From assembly GCA_021737975.1 (NCBI GenBank), contig JAIPCZ010000005.1, forward strand, positions 1 through 64,000: DNA of 64,000 nt. The letters run 5' to 3'. Source of the stretch: Polaromonas sp. (GTDB lineage Bacteria; Pseudomonadota; Gammaproteobacteria; Burkholderiales; Burkholderiaceae_C). Shown piece by piece: positions 6,596 through 18,040 of the stretch. The first letter of the stretch is position 1, and every line of letters starts with the position of its first letter. The notes beneath the pieces were generated by a model. That model was not told where the DNA came from and did not search any database. It worked only from the letters and a program-made list of their open reading frames with translations. The position numbers were made by a program, and so were the translations under genes.

Positions 6596-8373
6596 CTCCG
6601 ACAAGTATGGAGACCGCTGTGCGCGACGAGGGTCGCTACGACTACATCATCGTCGGCGCAGGGTCCGCGGGGTGTGTATTGGCCAATCGGCTCGGCGAAG
6701 ATTTAAACATTCGTATTCTGGTTCTGGAAGCCGGTGGCAGCGATCGGGCGACGATCATTTCGATGCCGTCGGCCTTGTCCATTCCAATGAACACTGCCCG
6801 TTTTAACTGGGGCATGTCCACCGAGCCAGAGCCCGGTTTGGATGGGCGCGTGATGAACTTGCCCCGCGGGAAAGGCCTGGGCGGATCTTCCTCAATCAAC
6901 GGGATGTGCTGGGTGCGTGGCAACCCGATGGACTATGAATTGTGGGAGGCCTTGGGTGCCGAGGGATGGCGGTGGTCCAACGTACTGCCCTATTTTCAAC
7001 GACTCGAAGCAGTGCAAGGTGGTGGACCGCTGCGCGGGACCAACGGCCCGATTCAAGTCACTCGGGGGCGCGAGAAGAATCCGCTTTATCAAGCCTTTGT
7101 GCAGGCGGGCGTGCAAGCGGGCTATGCCGAAAGCCCCAATATGAACCAGCGCCAGCACGAAGGCTTTGGTCCGATGGAGATGAACGTGGGCGACGGCAGG
7201 CGCTGCAGCGCTGCCGTCGCTTATTTGCGCCCGGCGATAGCGAGGGGCAATGTCCGGGTGGTGACCGGGGCATTGGTGGACAAGATAGAAATGACGGGTC
7301 GCCGTGCCACCGGCGTGCAGTTCTCAGTCAAGGGGCAACCGTGTCACGCCCGCGCCGGGCAAGAAGTTATCTTGTCTGCCGGTTCTATCATGTCGCCTGT
7401 GATCCTGAAGCGGTCCGGTATTGGCCCCCAGCAAGAGTTGCGCGATCACGGAATTGCCGTGCTGCAGCACAGCCCGGGTGTTGGTGAAAATTTGATGGAC
7501 CATCTGGAGCTGTATATCCAACAGGAATGCACGCAGCCGATCACCTTGTATTCGGCCGTCGGATTGCTGGGCAAAGCCAAAATTGGCGCTGAATGGCTGC
7601 TCACCCACCGAGGTTTGGGTGCTACCAACCATTTTGAAAGTGGCGGCCATATTCGAAGCCGCGCGGGCATCGTCTATCCCGACATTCAGTTCCACTTTCT
7701 GCCATTGGCCATTTCCTACGATGGCAAATCATTGGCGGGCGGCCACGGCTACCAGGTCCACGTGGGTTCCAAGCGGTCGAAAAGCCGGGGTTGGGTGCGA
7801 CTTCGGGACAGTCGGCCTGAAAGCCTGCCGCGTGTACGCTTCAGTTACATGACGCATCAGGACGACTGGCTGGAGTTCCGCGCTTGCATCCGGCTGACCC
7901 GTGAAATCTTTGCACAGGCGGCGATGGCGCCCTATCGCGGGAAAGAACTGGCACCTGGAGCCGATGCGTTCAGTGATGATCACTTGGACGCGTTTATCAA
8001 ACGGAAAGTGGAAAGTGCCTACCACCCCAGTGGCACCTGCCGCATGGGGACCGATGACGCTGCGGTGACGCACCCCGATGGCCGAGTGCGCGGGGTGGCG
8101 GCGTTGCGGGTGGTCGACGCTTCCGTGATGCCGCAGGCCACGGCGGGAGATTTGAACGCCCCCACCTTGGTGCTGGCAGAACGGATGGCCGATCTGATTC
8201 GTGGTCGTCAGCTTCCCGAGGCCACCGATGCCCCGCTTTTGGCGGCATCAGACTGGGCCGGCGCGCAGCGCTCATCCACGATCCAGCACGACTATTCGGG
8301 CGACCGCGCACGCTTGCGCGAAGCACTGCTGGTCAATGCGCGGAGCGGCGCTTTTGAAGACAAACAAGCTTGA
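6592..8373 (+). CDS. GMC-family FAD-dependent oxidoreductase (choline dehydrogenase-like)
   Basis: A 593-residue flavoprotein; family members are about 530-600. Residues ~14-45 carry the FAD Rossmann motif (IIVGAGSAGCVLANRL), then LPRGKGLGGSSSINGMCWVRG (GMC signature 1) and AGSIMSPVILKRSGIGP (signature 2). The C-terminus has YHPSGTCRMG (catalytic His) and GDLNAPTLVLAERMADLI. It should oxidise an alcohol to an aldehyde, passing electrons to a quinone or oxygen. It starts at a GTG overlapping the cupin stop; an ATG five codons later is an alternative. The C-terminal ~50 residues extend beyond the usual end of the family. The substrate cannot be named. Confidence 0.92.
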   Translation: MTPTSMETAVRDEGRYDYIIVGAGSAGCVLANRLGEDLNIRILVLEAGGSDRATIISMPSALSIPMNTARFNWGMSTEPEPGLDGRVMNLPRGKGLGGSSSINGMCWVRGNPMDYELWEALGAEGWRWSNVLPYFQRLEAVQGGGPLRGTNGPIQVTRGREKNPLYQAFVQAGVQAGYAESPNMNQRQHEGFGPMEMNVGDGRRCSAAVAYLRPAIARGNVRVVTGALVDKIEMTGRRATGVQFSVKGQPCHARAGQEVILSAGSIMSPVILKRSGIGPQQELRDHGIAVLQHSPGVGENLMDHLELYIQQECTQPITLYSAVGLLGKAKIGAEWLLTHRGLGATNHFESGGHIRSRAGIVYPDIQFHFLPLAISYDGKSLAGGHGYQVHVGSKRSKSRGWVRLRDSRPESLPRVRFSYMTHQDDWLEFRACIRLTREIFAQAAMAPYRGKELAPGADAFSDDHLDAFIKRKVESAYHPSGTCRMGTDDAAVTHPDGRVRGVAALRVVDASVMPQATAGDLNAPTLVLAERMADLIRGRQLPEATDAPLLAASDWAGAQRSSTIQHDYSGDRARLREALLVNARSGAFEDKQA

Positions 8374-8419
8374 TGCGGTACGTTTCCCCGGGGAGATTTA
8401 TTCACATTAACAAAGAGGA

Positions 8420-8491
8420 GTGAGCCTGAAATCTGGTTCAAAGTTGGTTGGGGTCCTTGCCGGTATGGCTCTGCTGTCCGGGCAGGACAAA
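8420..8491 (+). other. Possible 5' stump of a truncated exported-protein gene
   Basis: An AAAGAGGAG ribosome-binding-like sequence at 8412-8420 leads into a frame reading KSGSKLVGVLAGMALLSG, which looks like a signal peptide. The frame then runs straight into the complement of the gyrB 3' end with no recognisable continuation. This may be the stump of a gene that followed the GMC oxidoreductase and was lost by deletion, or it may be chance. Confidence 0.22.
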
Positions 8492-11128
<2,637 letters not shown>

Positions 11129-12235
11129 TTAGATGCGCATCGGCATCACCACATACTTGAACGTGGTGTTGTCGGGAATGGTGAACAGGGCCGAGCTGTT
11201 GCCGTCTGACAGCTCCAGCGTGACCATGTCTTGCGACATGTTGCTGAGGGCATCGATGAGGTAGGTCACGTTGAAGCCGATTTCGATGCTGTCACCACCG
11301 TAGTCGATGTCGAGCTCGTCCACGGCTTCTTCCTGCTCGGCGTTGTTGGCGGCCACACGCAGGGTGCCGGGGTCGATGTTCAGGCGCACCCCCTTGAACT
11401 TCTCGCTGGTCAAAATGGCCGTGCGCTGCAGCGTGGCCAGCAGCGCGCTGCGGCCCAGCGTGATGCTGTTCTTGTGGTTGCGAGGAATGACGCGGTTGTA
11501 GTCGGGGAACTTGCCCTCGACGAGCTTGGTGACGAATTCCATGCCGTCAAAGCTGAACTTGGCCTGGTTGTTGGCAAATTGCATCTCGATGGCGCCCTCG
11601 GCATCGGACAGCAGGCGCTGCAGTTCCAGCACGGTCTTGCGCGGCAGAATGACCTCTTGCTTGGGCACTTCGACGTCGAGCGTGGCGCTGGCAAAGGCCA
11701 GGCGGTGGCCGTCGGTGGCCACCAGGCTGAGCTGCTTGCCTTCAACCACAAACAAGATGCCGTTGAGGTAATAACGAATGTCATGCACCGCCATGGCAAA
11801 CGACACCTGGCTCAGCAAGGCCTTGAGCGTTTTTTGCGGCACGCTGAAGGCCGGGCCGAAGTTGGCCGACTCCTGCACCAGCGGAAAGTCTTCGGCGGGC
11901 ATGGATTGCAGCGTGAATTTGCTTTTGCCACCCTTGAGGATGAGTTTGGCGGCGCTGGATTCGAGCGACACCACCTGATCGGCCGGCATGGTGCGCAGAA
12001 TGTCGATCAGTTTGCGCGCGCCCACCGTGGTGGTGAAGTCGCCGGTGTCACCGCCCAGCGCGGCGGCCGTGCGGATCTGGATTTCGAGGTCGCTGGTGGT
12101 GAGCTGCAAGGCATCGCCTGTTTTGCGAATCAGCACATTGGCCAGAATGGGCAGGGTATGGCGACGCTCCACAATGCCCGAGACCGCCTGCAAAACCGAC
12201 AAAACCTTGTCCTGGGTGGCTTTTAAAACAATCAT
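11129..12235 (-). CDS. dnaN: DNA polymerase III beta sliding clamp
   Basis: 368 residues, the standard length for the three-domain DnaN clamp that dimerises around DNA and tethers replicative and repair polymerases. The N-terminus (LKATQDKVLSVLQAVSGIVE, then RHTLPILANVLI) and the C-terminus ending in YVVMPMRI are diagnostic. It lies between dnaA (105 bp upstream) and gyrB (42 bp downstream) and is probably cotranscribed with dnaA. Confidence 0.98.
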   Translation of the reverse strand: MIVLKATQDKVLSVLQAVSGIVERRHTLPILANVLIRKTGDALQLTTSDLEIQIRTAAALGGDTGDFTTTVGARKLIDILRTMPADQVVSLESSAAKLILKGGKSKFTLQSMPAEDFPLVQESANFGPAFSVPQKTLKALLSQVSFAMAVHDIRYYLNGILFVVEGKQLSLVATDGHRLAFASATLDVEVPKQEVILPRKTVLELQRLLSDAEGAIEMQFANNQAKFSFDGMEFVTKLVEGKFPDYNRVIPRNHKNSITLGRSALLATLQRTAILTSEKFKGVRLNIDPGTLRVAANNAEQEEAVDELDIDYGGDSIEIGFNVTYLIDALSNMSQDMVTLELSDGNSSALFTIPDNTTFKYVVMPMRI

Positions 12236-12340
12236 GTCATCCTCTTGGGTTCAATGGCGAATAAGCTGGACCCCGATTGGCCCAGACCAGCTTGCGATAA
12301 AGTGCATATTTTCCCACTCATTTGCGTCAGCCTTTTGGCA

Positions 12341-13750
12341 TCAACCTTTAAGTGTTTGTTCCAGCACGTGTAATTGCTGGTTAAGTTCAGTGACCTGCTG
12401 GCGCTCGGTGCCGATCTTGCGCACCGCGTGCAAAACCGTGGTGTGGTCACGCCCGCCGAACATTTCACCAATTTCGGGCAGGCTCTTTTGCGTCAGTTCC
12501 TTGGCCAGGTACATGGCAATTTGCCGCGGGCGGGCAATGCTGGCGGGCCGCTTCTTGGAATACATGTCGGCGATCTTGATCTTGTAGTAGTCCGCCACAG
12601 TCTTCTGGATGTTTTCCACCGATATCTGGCGGTTCTGGATGGAAAGCAGGTCGCGCAGCGCCTCGCGCGCCAGCAGGATGGAGATTTCCTTCTGGTTAAA
12701 CCGCGAATAAGCCAAAATTTTGCGCAGGGCGCCTTCGAGCTCACGCACGTTGGAGCGCACATTTTTGGCCACAAAAAAGGCCACTTCTTCGGGCATCACA
12801 ATACCTTCGGCCTGCGCCTTGTTGATCAGAATGGCGACCCGCATCTCCAGTTCGGGCGGCTCGATCGCCACCGTCAGGCCGGAGTCAAAACGCGACACCA
12901 GGCGCTCGTGAATGTCGGCCAGTCCCTTGGGGTAGGTGTCGCTGGTCATGACAATGTGCGACTTTTTGGCCAGCAAGGCCTCGAAGGCGTTAAAAAATTC
13001 CTCTTGCGTGCGCTCCTTGTTGGCAAAAAACTGCACGTCGTCAATGAGCAGCAGGTCCAGCGAGTGGTAGCGCTCCTTGAATTCGTCAAAAGCCTTGCGT
13101 TGGTAGGCTTTCACCACGTCGGTGACGAACTGCTCGGCATGGATATAGAGCACCTTGGCGCTGGGGTGGTCGGCCATCAGCTGGTTGCCCACCGCGTGCA
13201 TCAGGTGGGTTTTGCCCAGGCCCACGCCGCCATAAATAAACAGCGGGTTGTACAAATGACCCGGCATGCCAGCCACGTGCATGGCCGCCGCGCGGGCCAT
13301 GCGGTTGGCGCTGCCTTCGACCAGGGTGTCAAACGTCAACGAGGTGTTGAGGCGGCTTTTGAGGGGCTCGGCCGGGCGGAAATGGTCGGCCTCGGCGATT
13401 GTGTCGACCACCACGGCAGCACTCGCCACCTTGGTTTCGGGCTTGCGCACGGCAGCGTCACGCGGCGACAGCGCGAGCTCGACCTGGACGGCTTGCCCGG
13501 TGAGGCGCTCCATGATCAGCGCCAGGCGGTGGCTGTATTGCGCCCGGATCCAGTCCATCTTGAAACGGTTGGCGACAAAAATCGTGACCCTGCCCAGGTC
13601 ATCGGCCACCTGCGCCGACAAAGGTTTGATCCAGGTCTGAAACTGCTGCTCCGGGAGCTCCTGCGCCATTTGATCGATACAGGCTTGCCAAAAATCTGCG
13701 CCGCTTGCGTCTGAAACGGCTTGGGGTGTGGGGTGTTGTCCCTCGGTCAT
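12341..13750 (-). CDS. dnaA: Chromosomal replication initiator DnaA
   Basis: 469 residues with all four DnaA domains: the N-terminal oligomerisation domain, a variable linker, the AAA+ domain with Walker [16 protein letters not shown] and Walker [11 protein letters not shown], and the C-terminal domain with the signature [15 protein letters not shown] that binds DnaA boxes. It reads away from rpmH, and the 225 bp between the two start codons contains DnaA-box sequences, including one close to its own start that could autoregulate it. Confidence 0.98.
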   Translation of the reverse strand: MTEGQHPTPQAVSDASGADFWQACIDQMAQELPEQQFQTWIKPLSAQVADDLGRVTIFVANRFKMDWIRAQYSHRLALIMERLTGQAVQVELALSPRDAAVRKPETKVASAAVVVDTIAEADHFRPAEPLKSRLNTSLTFDTLVEGSANRMARAAAMHVAGMPGHLYNPLFIYGGVGLGKTHLMHAVGNQLMADHPSAKVLYIHAEQFVTDVVKAYQRKAFDEFKERYHSLDLLLIDDVQFFANKERTQEEFFNAFEALLAKKSHIVMTSDTYPKGLADIHERLVSRFDSGLTVAIEPPELEMRVAILINKAQAEGIVMPEEVAFFVAKNVRSNVRELEGALRKILAYSRFNQKEISILLAREALRDLLSIQNRQISVENIQKTVADYYKIKIADMYSKKRPASIARPRQIAMYLAKELTQKSLPEIGEMFGGRDHTTVLHAVRKIGTERQQVTELNQQLHVLEQTLKG

Positions 13751-13975
13751 TGTGCGATTGATTTCTGTGGATATTATTGATTTCTGACACCGTCAATTCT
13801 AATTTATCAAACACTTATCCACACTGCGGGTCTTCCCTCGATTTACCGTGCGCCCAAAAGTTTGCGATAATCTGCGGTTCCCCTGAACTGTTCGGGTGAA
13901 ATTTACGTTGATGCCCTTGGCATAATCAATCAAACTGGGGCAGCTTGCCTCTGAAGCTTCTTAGGATTTCCGAAA
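13751..13975. promoter_or_regulatory. dnaA-rpmH intergenic region, candidate part of oriC
   Basis: An AT-richer stretch between the divergent dnaA and rpmH genes. It holds a perfect consensus DnaA box, TTATCCACA, at 13815-13823 and a near-consensus inverted one, TGTGGATAT, at 13766-13774, with a TTATCAAAC-like site near 13804. Only one or two good boxes are visible, which is few for an origin, so it may serve mainly as the dnaA promoter/autoregulatory region with the full oriC nearby. A promoter-like GATAAT at about 13866 could serve rpmH. Confidence 0.5.
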
Positions 13976-14110
13976 ATGAAACGCACTTACCAACCCTCCA
14001 AGATTCGTCGCGCCCGTACGCATGGCTTTTTGGTGCGCATGAAAACCCGTGGCGGTCGTGCCGTGATCAACGCACGCCGCGCCAAGGGCCGCAAGCGCCT
14101 GGCTGTCTAA
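13976..14110 (+). CDS. rpmH: 50S ribosomal protein L34
   Basis: A 44-residue protein, [20 protein letters not shown] followed by a highly basic tail ending KGRKRLAV, matching L34 end to end. It is a small subunit of the large ribosome particle that packs into 23S rRNA. It heads the rpmH-rnpA-yidD-yidC-mnmE run that is conserved next to dnaA in many proteobacteria. The coding frame was found by direct reading. Confidence 0.98.
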   Translation: MKRTYQPSKIRRARTHGFLVRMKTRGGRAVINARRAKGRKRLAV

Positions 14111-14160
14111 TTTAGTTTTGGGCGCAGTCTGGTCCCGTTTTCCGCAACGCTTGACGCACC

Positions 14161-14580
14161 TTGCAACGACTCAAAAGTCGGCGCCAGTTTCAGGCCGTGC
14201 TTGCGGGCTCGACCCTGGCGCGCACACCGCATTTTGCTTTGCACTCCGTGGCGCTGAATGCTGACCAAGTGGACTTGACCGAGAAGCCATTGTTCAACAT
14301 GCCCGTGGTCTGGCTCGGCGCCATGGTGCCCAAGCGCTGGGCCAAGCGGGCCGTGACACGCAACGCCCTGAAACGCCAGATCTACGCCGTGAGCGCGTTG
14401 TACCAGGCGCAATTGCCGGTGGCCGCCTATGTGGTTCGGCTGCGCAGCGGCTTTGACCGGGTGCAGTTCGTCAGTGCGACTTCTGACGCGCTGAAGTTGG
14501 CGGCGCGCACCGAAATGCACCAGTTGCTGGAGCGCGCCACTCGCGCCTTGGGCGGTGTGCAAACGCCGGTGGCGGCATGA
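14161..14580 (+). CDS. rnpA: Ribonuclease P protein component
   Basis: 139 residues starting at a TTG. RnpA binds the catalytic RNase P RNA and helps it trim the 5' ends of tRNA precursors. The N-terminus (LKSRRQFQAVLAGSTLARTP) and the RNA-binding signature PKRWAKRAVTRNALKRQIY are typical (the latter matches the RNR motif region). It follows rpmH by 50 bp and overlaps yidD by four bases (ATGA), so the operon is translationally coupled. Confidence 0.95.
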   Translation: MQRLKSRRQFQAVLAGSTLARTPHFALHSVALNADQVDLTEKPLFNMPVVWLGAMVPKRWAKRAVTRNALKRQIYAVSALYQAQLPVAAYVVRLRSGFDRVQFVSATSDALKLAARTEMHQLLERATRALGGVQTPVAA

Positions 14581-14861
14581 TGGCCAGGTTGCTGATTCTG
14601 CTGATCAAGGGCTATCGTCTGTTTTTGAGCCCGTGGCTGGGTTCGTCATGCCGCTTTGAGCCCACCTGTTCCGTGTACGCGCTGCAAGCCGTGCAGCGTT
14701 TCGGGGCTGGCAAGGGGAGCTACCTCATGTTGCGCCGGATTGGTCGCTGTCACCCCTGGTGTGATGGCGGTCTCGACCCCGTGCCTGAGGCGTCCGCCAA
14801 GCCCTCGTCCCGATTGTTTACCCGGTTGATTCCCTCTTCCACTCATAAGAAGTCCTCATGA
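14577..14861 (+). CDS. yidD: Membrane protein insertion efficiency factor YidD
   Basis: 94 residues with the characteristic LIKGYRLFLSPWLGSSCRF start, the Cys-containing EPTCSVYALQAVQRFG core and GRCHPWCDGGLDPVP. YidD is a small amphipathic membrane-associated protein that aids YidC-dependent insertion. It overlaps both rnpA (upstream) and yidC (downstream) by ATGA, the usual arrangement. Confidence 0.96.
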   Translation: MMARLLILLIKGYRLFLSPWLGSSCRFEPTCSVYALQAVQRFGAGKGSYLMLRRIGRCHPWCDGGLDPVPEASAKPSSRLFTRLIPSSTHKKSS

Positions 14862-16579
14862 ACGATATCCGCCGCACCATTTTGTGGGTGATTCTTGGTT
14901 TTTCCCTGGTCATGTTGTGGGATCAATGGCAGGCTTACAACGGCCGCAAGGCCACCTTCTTCCCAGGCCCCGCCGTTGTGCAACCCCAGGGCGCGGCGAC
15001 GGCGGCAAGCGCACCCAACAGCTTGCCAACCGGCGTGCCCACCGCCAGCAGCGGCGTGGCTGGCGCCGACCAAATTGCCGGGGCAGTGCCGGCAGTCGCG
15101 GCACCCGCGACCGCACCCGCTGCGGCGCGCGAGCTGGTCATGGTTGAAACCGATGTCTACAAACTCAGCTTTGATACTGAAGGCGGTTCGCTTGTCAAAG
15201 CCGAGATGCTCAAACACGCCGACATGGCCGACAGAGGTCGCAATTTCGTTCTCTTTGACGACAGCAAAGACCGCGTTTACCTGGCCCAGTCGGGCCTGAT
15301 TGCCGGCGCGGGTGGCCCCGCGCTGCCGACCCACAAGTCGGTCATGACGCTGGCCCCGGGCGAGCGCAGCCTCAAAGAGGGCAGCCAAAGCCTGGAGTTG
15401 CGCTTTGAATCGGCCGAAGTCGGCGGCGTTCAGCTTATCAAGACCTATACCCTGACACGCGGCAGCTATGTCGTGGCGGTCAAGCACGAGGTGGTCAATC
15501 TCGGTGCAAGCGCCATCGCGCCGCAGCTTTACCTGCAATTGGTGCGTGATGGCAACAAGCCACCCGGCGAGTCGTCGTTTTACTTCACCTTCACCGGCCC
15601 GGCGGTCTATACCGAAGCCCAAAAGTACCAGAAAGTCGAGTTTTCCGACATTGAAAAAGGCAAGGTTGACATAGAAAAGTCGGCCCAGAATGGTTACGTG
15701 GCCATGGTGCAGCACTACTTTGCCAGCGCCTGGTTGCTGGCCGACGGCATCAAGCGCGACCTGTTCATGCGCAAGGTGGACACCAATTTGTACTCGGTGG
15801 GCATGATTGCCCCGCTGGAATCGATCGCCCCGGGCGCCCGCAAAACCATTGCCACCACGCTGTATGCCGGCCCGCAGGAGGAGAAGGTGCTCGAAGCCTT
15901 GTCGCCCGGCCTGGAACTGGTCAAGGATTACGGCTGGCTGACCATCCTGGCCAAGCCGCTGTACTGGTTGCTCGACAAGCTGCATGGCTTCATCAGCAAC
16001 TGGGGTTGGTCGATTGTGGCCCTCGTGCTATTGCTGAAAATTGCCTTTTACTGGCTCAACGCCAAGGCTTATTCGAGCATGGCCAAGATGAAGGCGGTGA
16101 ACCCGCGCATCACGGAAATGCGCGAGCGCCTGAAAGACAACCCGCAGCAGATGCAGCAGGAAATGATGCGCATTTACCGCGAGGAGAAGGTCAACCCGAT
16201 GGGTGGCTGCTTCCCGATCATGGTCCAGATCCCGGTGTTTATTGCGCTTTACTGGGTGCTGCTGGCCAGCGTCGAAATGCGCAACGCGCCCTGGATCGGC
16301 TGGATTCACGACCTCTCCTCGCCTGACCCGTTCTACATCCTGCCGATTGTCATGACGCTCACCACGGTGCTGCAGACCTCGCTCAACCCGGCACCGCCAG
16401 ACCCCTTGCAAGCCAAGATGATGTGGTTCATGCCGCTGGCTTTCAGCGTGATGTTCTTCTTCTTCCCGGCCGGCCTGGTGCTGTACTGGATCACCAACAA
16501 CGTGCTGTCGATCGCCCAGCAGTGGGTCATCAACACCCGTATGGGCGTGCCACCGAAGTTTCACCTGCCCAAGTTCTAG
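14858..16579 (+). CDS. yidC: Membrane protein insertase YidC
   Basis: 573 residues, of the usual Gram-negative form. There is an N-terminal membrane anchor (ILWVILGFSLVMLWDQWQAY), an Ala/Pro-rich linker, a large periplasmic beta domain to about residue 350, and five C-terminal membrane segments (starting WGWSIVALVLLLKIAFYWLN; the cytoplasmic loop reads MGGCFPIMVQIPVFIALYWVL). It inserts inner-membrane proteins alone or with SecYEG. It overlaps yidD by four bases and is followed by mnmE after 22 bp. Confidence 0.98.
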   Translation: MNDIRRTILWVILGFSLVMLWDQWQAYNGRKATFFPGPAVVQPQGAATAASAPNSLPTGVPTASSGVAGADQIAGAVPAVAAPATAPAAARELVMVETDVYKLSFDTEGGSLVKAEMLKHADMADRGRNFVLFDDSKDRVYLAQSGLIAGAGGPALPTHKSVMTLAPGERSLKEGSQSLELRFESAEVGGVQLIKTYTLTRGSYVVAVKHEVVNLGASAIAPQLYLQLVRDGNKPPGESSFYFTFTGPAVYTEAQKYQKVEFSDIEKGKVDIEKSAQNGYVAMVQHYFASAWLLADGIKRDLFMRKVDTNLYSVGMIAPLESIAPGARKTIATTLYAGPQEEKVLEALSPGLELVKDYGWLTILAKPLYWLLDKLHGFISNWGWSIVALVLLLKIAFYWLNAKAYSSMAKMKAVNPRITEMRERLKDNPQQMQQEMMRIYREEKVNPMGGCFPIMVQIPVFIALYWVLLASVEMRNAPWIGWIHDLSSPDPFYILPIVMTLTTVLQTSLNPAPPDPLQAKMMWFMPLAFSVMFFFFPAGLVLYWITNNVLSIAQQWVINTRMGVPPKFHLPKF

Positions 16580-16601
16580 CCGCAACGCGGCCTGACCTGA
16601 C

Positions 16602-18008
16602 GTGAGCCTGCCACGCCACAGTGACCCGATCGTGGCCATTGCCACGGCGCCGGGTCGGGGCGCGGTGGGCATGGTGCGGGTCAGCGGCCGCGGCCTGCAG
16701 GAACTGGTGCTGGCCCTGTGCGGGCGGGCCCTCAAGCCCCGCGAAGCCACCTACACCCCTTTTCTGGACGCCACCGGCCAGGCCATCGACCACGGCCTGG
16801 CGCTATATTTCGTGGCGCCAAACTCTTTCACTGGCGAAGAGGTGCTGGAACTGCAAGCCCATGGCGGGCCGGTGGTCCTGCAATTGCTGCTGACGCGCTG
16901 CCTGCAGGCCGGCGCTGAGCCGGGCCCCGGCGGATCAGCGCGGCTGGCGCACCTGCGCGTGGCGCTGCCGGGCGAATTTTCCGAGCGCGCCTTTCTCAAC
17001 GACAAAATCGATCTGGCGCAGGCCGAGGCCATTGCCGACCTGATCGACGCCAGCACCGAGGCCGCCGCGCGCAGCGCCAGCCGCTCGCTGGCGGGAGCTT
17101 TTTCGCAGGAAATTCACCAGTTGCGTGATGCCCTCATTCACTTGCGCATGCTGGTCGAGGCCACGCTGGATTTCCCGGAGGAAGACATCGACTTTTTGCG
17201 CCAGGCCGATGCCCAGGGGCAGCTCGACCGGCTCGAAACAAACCTTGCCACGGTGATGGCGCGCGCGCAGCAGGGCGCGTTGCTGCGTGAAGGCATCACG
17301 GTGGTGATTGCCGGCCAGCCCAATGCCGGCAAGTCGTCGCTGCTCAACGCGCTGGCCGGGGCCGAGCTGGCCATCGTCACCGCCATCCCCGGCACGACCC
17401 GCGACAAGGTGCAGCAGACCATTCAGATTGAGGGTGTGCCGGTGCATGTGATCGACACCGCCGGGCTGCGCGAAAGCGAGGACGAGGTCGAAAAGATTGG
17501 CATCGAACACGCCTGGGACGCCATCGCGCAAGCCGATGCGGTGTTATTCCTGCACGACCTGACACGCATCGGCCAGGTGGCCTACCAGAACGATGATGCG
17601 ACGATTGCCCACACCATCGCGCAGAAAATCACCAGCAGGGTGCCGGTGATCGGGGTCTGGAACAAGCTGGACGCCGCCACGGCTGCGGTCTTGCCCGACG
17701 GCTTGCAGCTGTCGGCCAGGACCGGTGCCGGGCTCGATGCCTTGCGCCAGAAGCTGCTGCAGGTGGCCGGCTGGCAATCCGGCTCTGAAGGGGTTTTCAT
17801 GGCGCGCGAGCGCCATGTGCGGGCCTTGCAGCAAACCCGGGACCACCTGAAACAGGCGCAGTCTCACCTCACAAGCCAGGCTCAGGCGCTCGATCTGCTG
17901 GCCGAGGAATTGCGGCTGGCGCAGGCCGCCCTCGGGGAGATCACCGGCGAGTTCACCTCAGACGATTTGCTCGGCGTGATCTTTTCAAGTTTCTGTATCG
18001 GAAAGTAG
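16602..18008 (+). CDS. mnmE: tRNA uridine-5-carboxymethylaminomethyl GTPase MnmE
   Basis: 468 residues starting at GTG. MnmE with MnmG modifies the wobble uridine of certain tRNAs. The N-terminal tetrahydrofolate-binding domain ([17 protein letters not shown]) is followed by helical parts and a GTPase domain with G1 [10 protein letters not shown]2 TTRD, G3 DTAG and G4 NKLD. The chain ends in the essential FCIGK motif with the conserved cysteine. Its last 66 bp are duplicated at 19197-19262, where the second copy encodes the same 21 residues plus stop, a sign of insertion at this gene's 3' end. Confidence 0.97.
   Translation: MSLPRHSDPIVAIATAPGRGAVGMVRVSGRGLQELVLALCGRALKPREATYTPFLDATGQAIDHGLALYFVAPNSFTGEEVLELQAHGGPVVLQLLLTRCLQAGAEPGPGGSARLAHLRVALPGEFSERAFLNDKIDLAQAEAIADLIDASTEAAARSASRSLAGAFSQEIHQLRDALIHLRMLVEATLDFPEEDIDFLRQADAQGQLDRLETNLATVMARAQQGALLREGITVVIAGQPNAGKSSLLNALAGAELAIVTAIPGTTRDKVQQTIQIEGVPVHVIDTAGLRESEDEVEKIGIEHAWDAIAQADAVLFLHDLTRIGQVAYQNDDATIAHTIAQKITSRVPVIGVWNKLDAATAAVLPDGLQLSARTGAGLDALRQKLLQVAGWQSGSEGVFMARERHVRALQQTRDHLKQAQSHLTSQAQALDLLAEELRLAQAALGEITGEFTSDDLLGVIFSSFCIGK
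17943..18008 (+). repeat. Direct repeat, left copy (mnmE 3' end, attL-like)
   Basis: The last 66 bp of mnmE, including the stop codon. It matches 19197-19262 at 62 of 66 positions: the first 50 bp are identical and all four differences fall in the last 16 bp, at third codon positions. The terminal 18 bp, TTCTGTATCGGAAAGTAG, corresponds to the attachment site used by SGI1-type genomic islands in mnmE (thdF/trmE). Confidence 0.85.
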
Positions 18009-18040
18009 AAGTTACTCCAAGGTGCTCTCCACCCACGACA

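Noticed and set aside
12236-12340. Origin sequences between dnaA and dnaN
   Set aside because: No TTATCCACA-like box could be found in this 105-bp gap.
14843-15985. 380-codon minus-strand frame opposite yidC
   Set aside because: YidC is certain; the antisense frame has no recognisable domain or ribosome-binding site.
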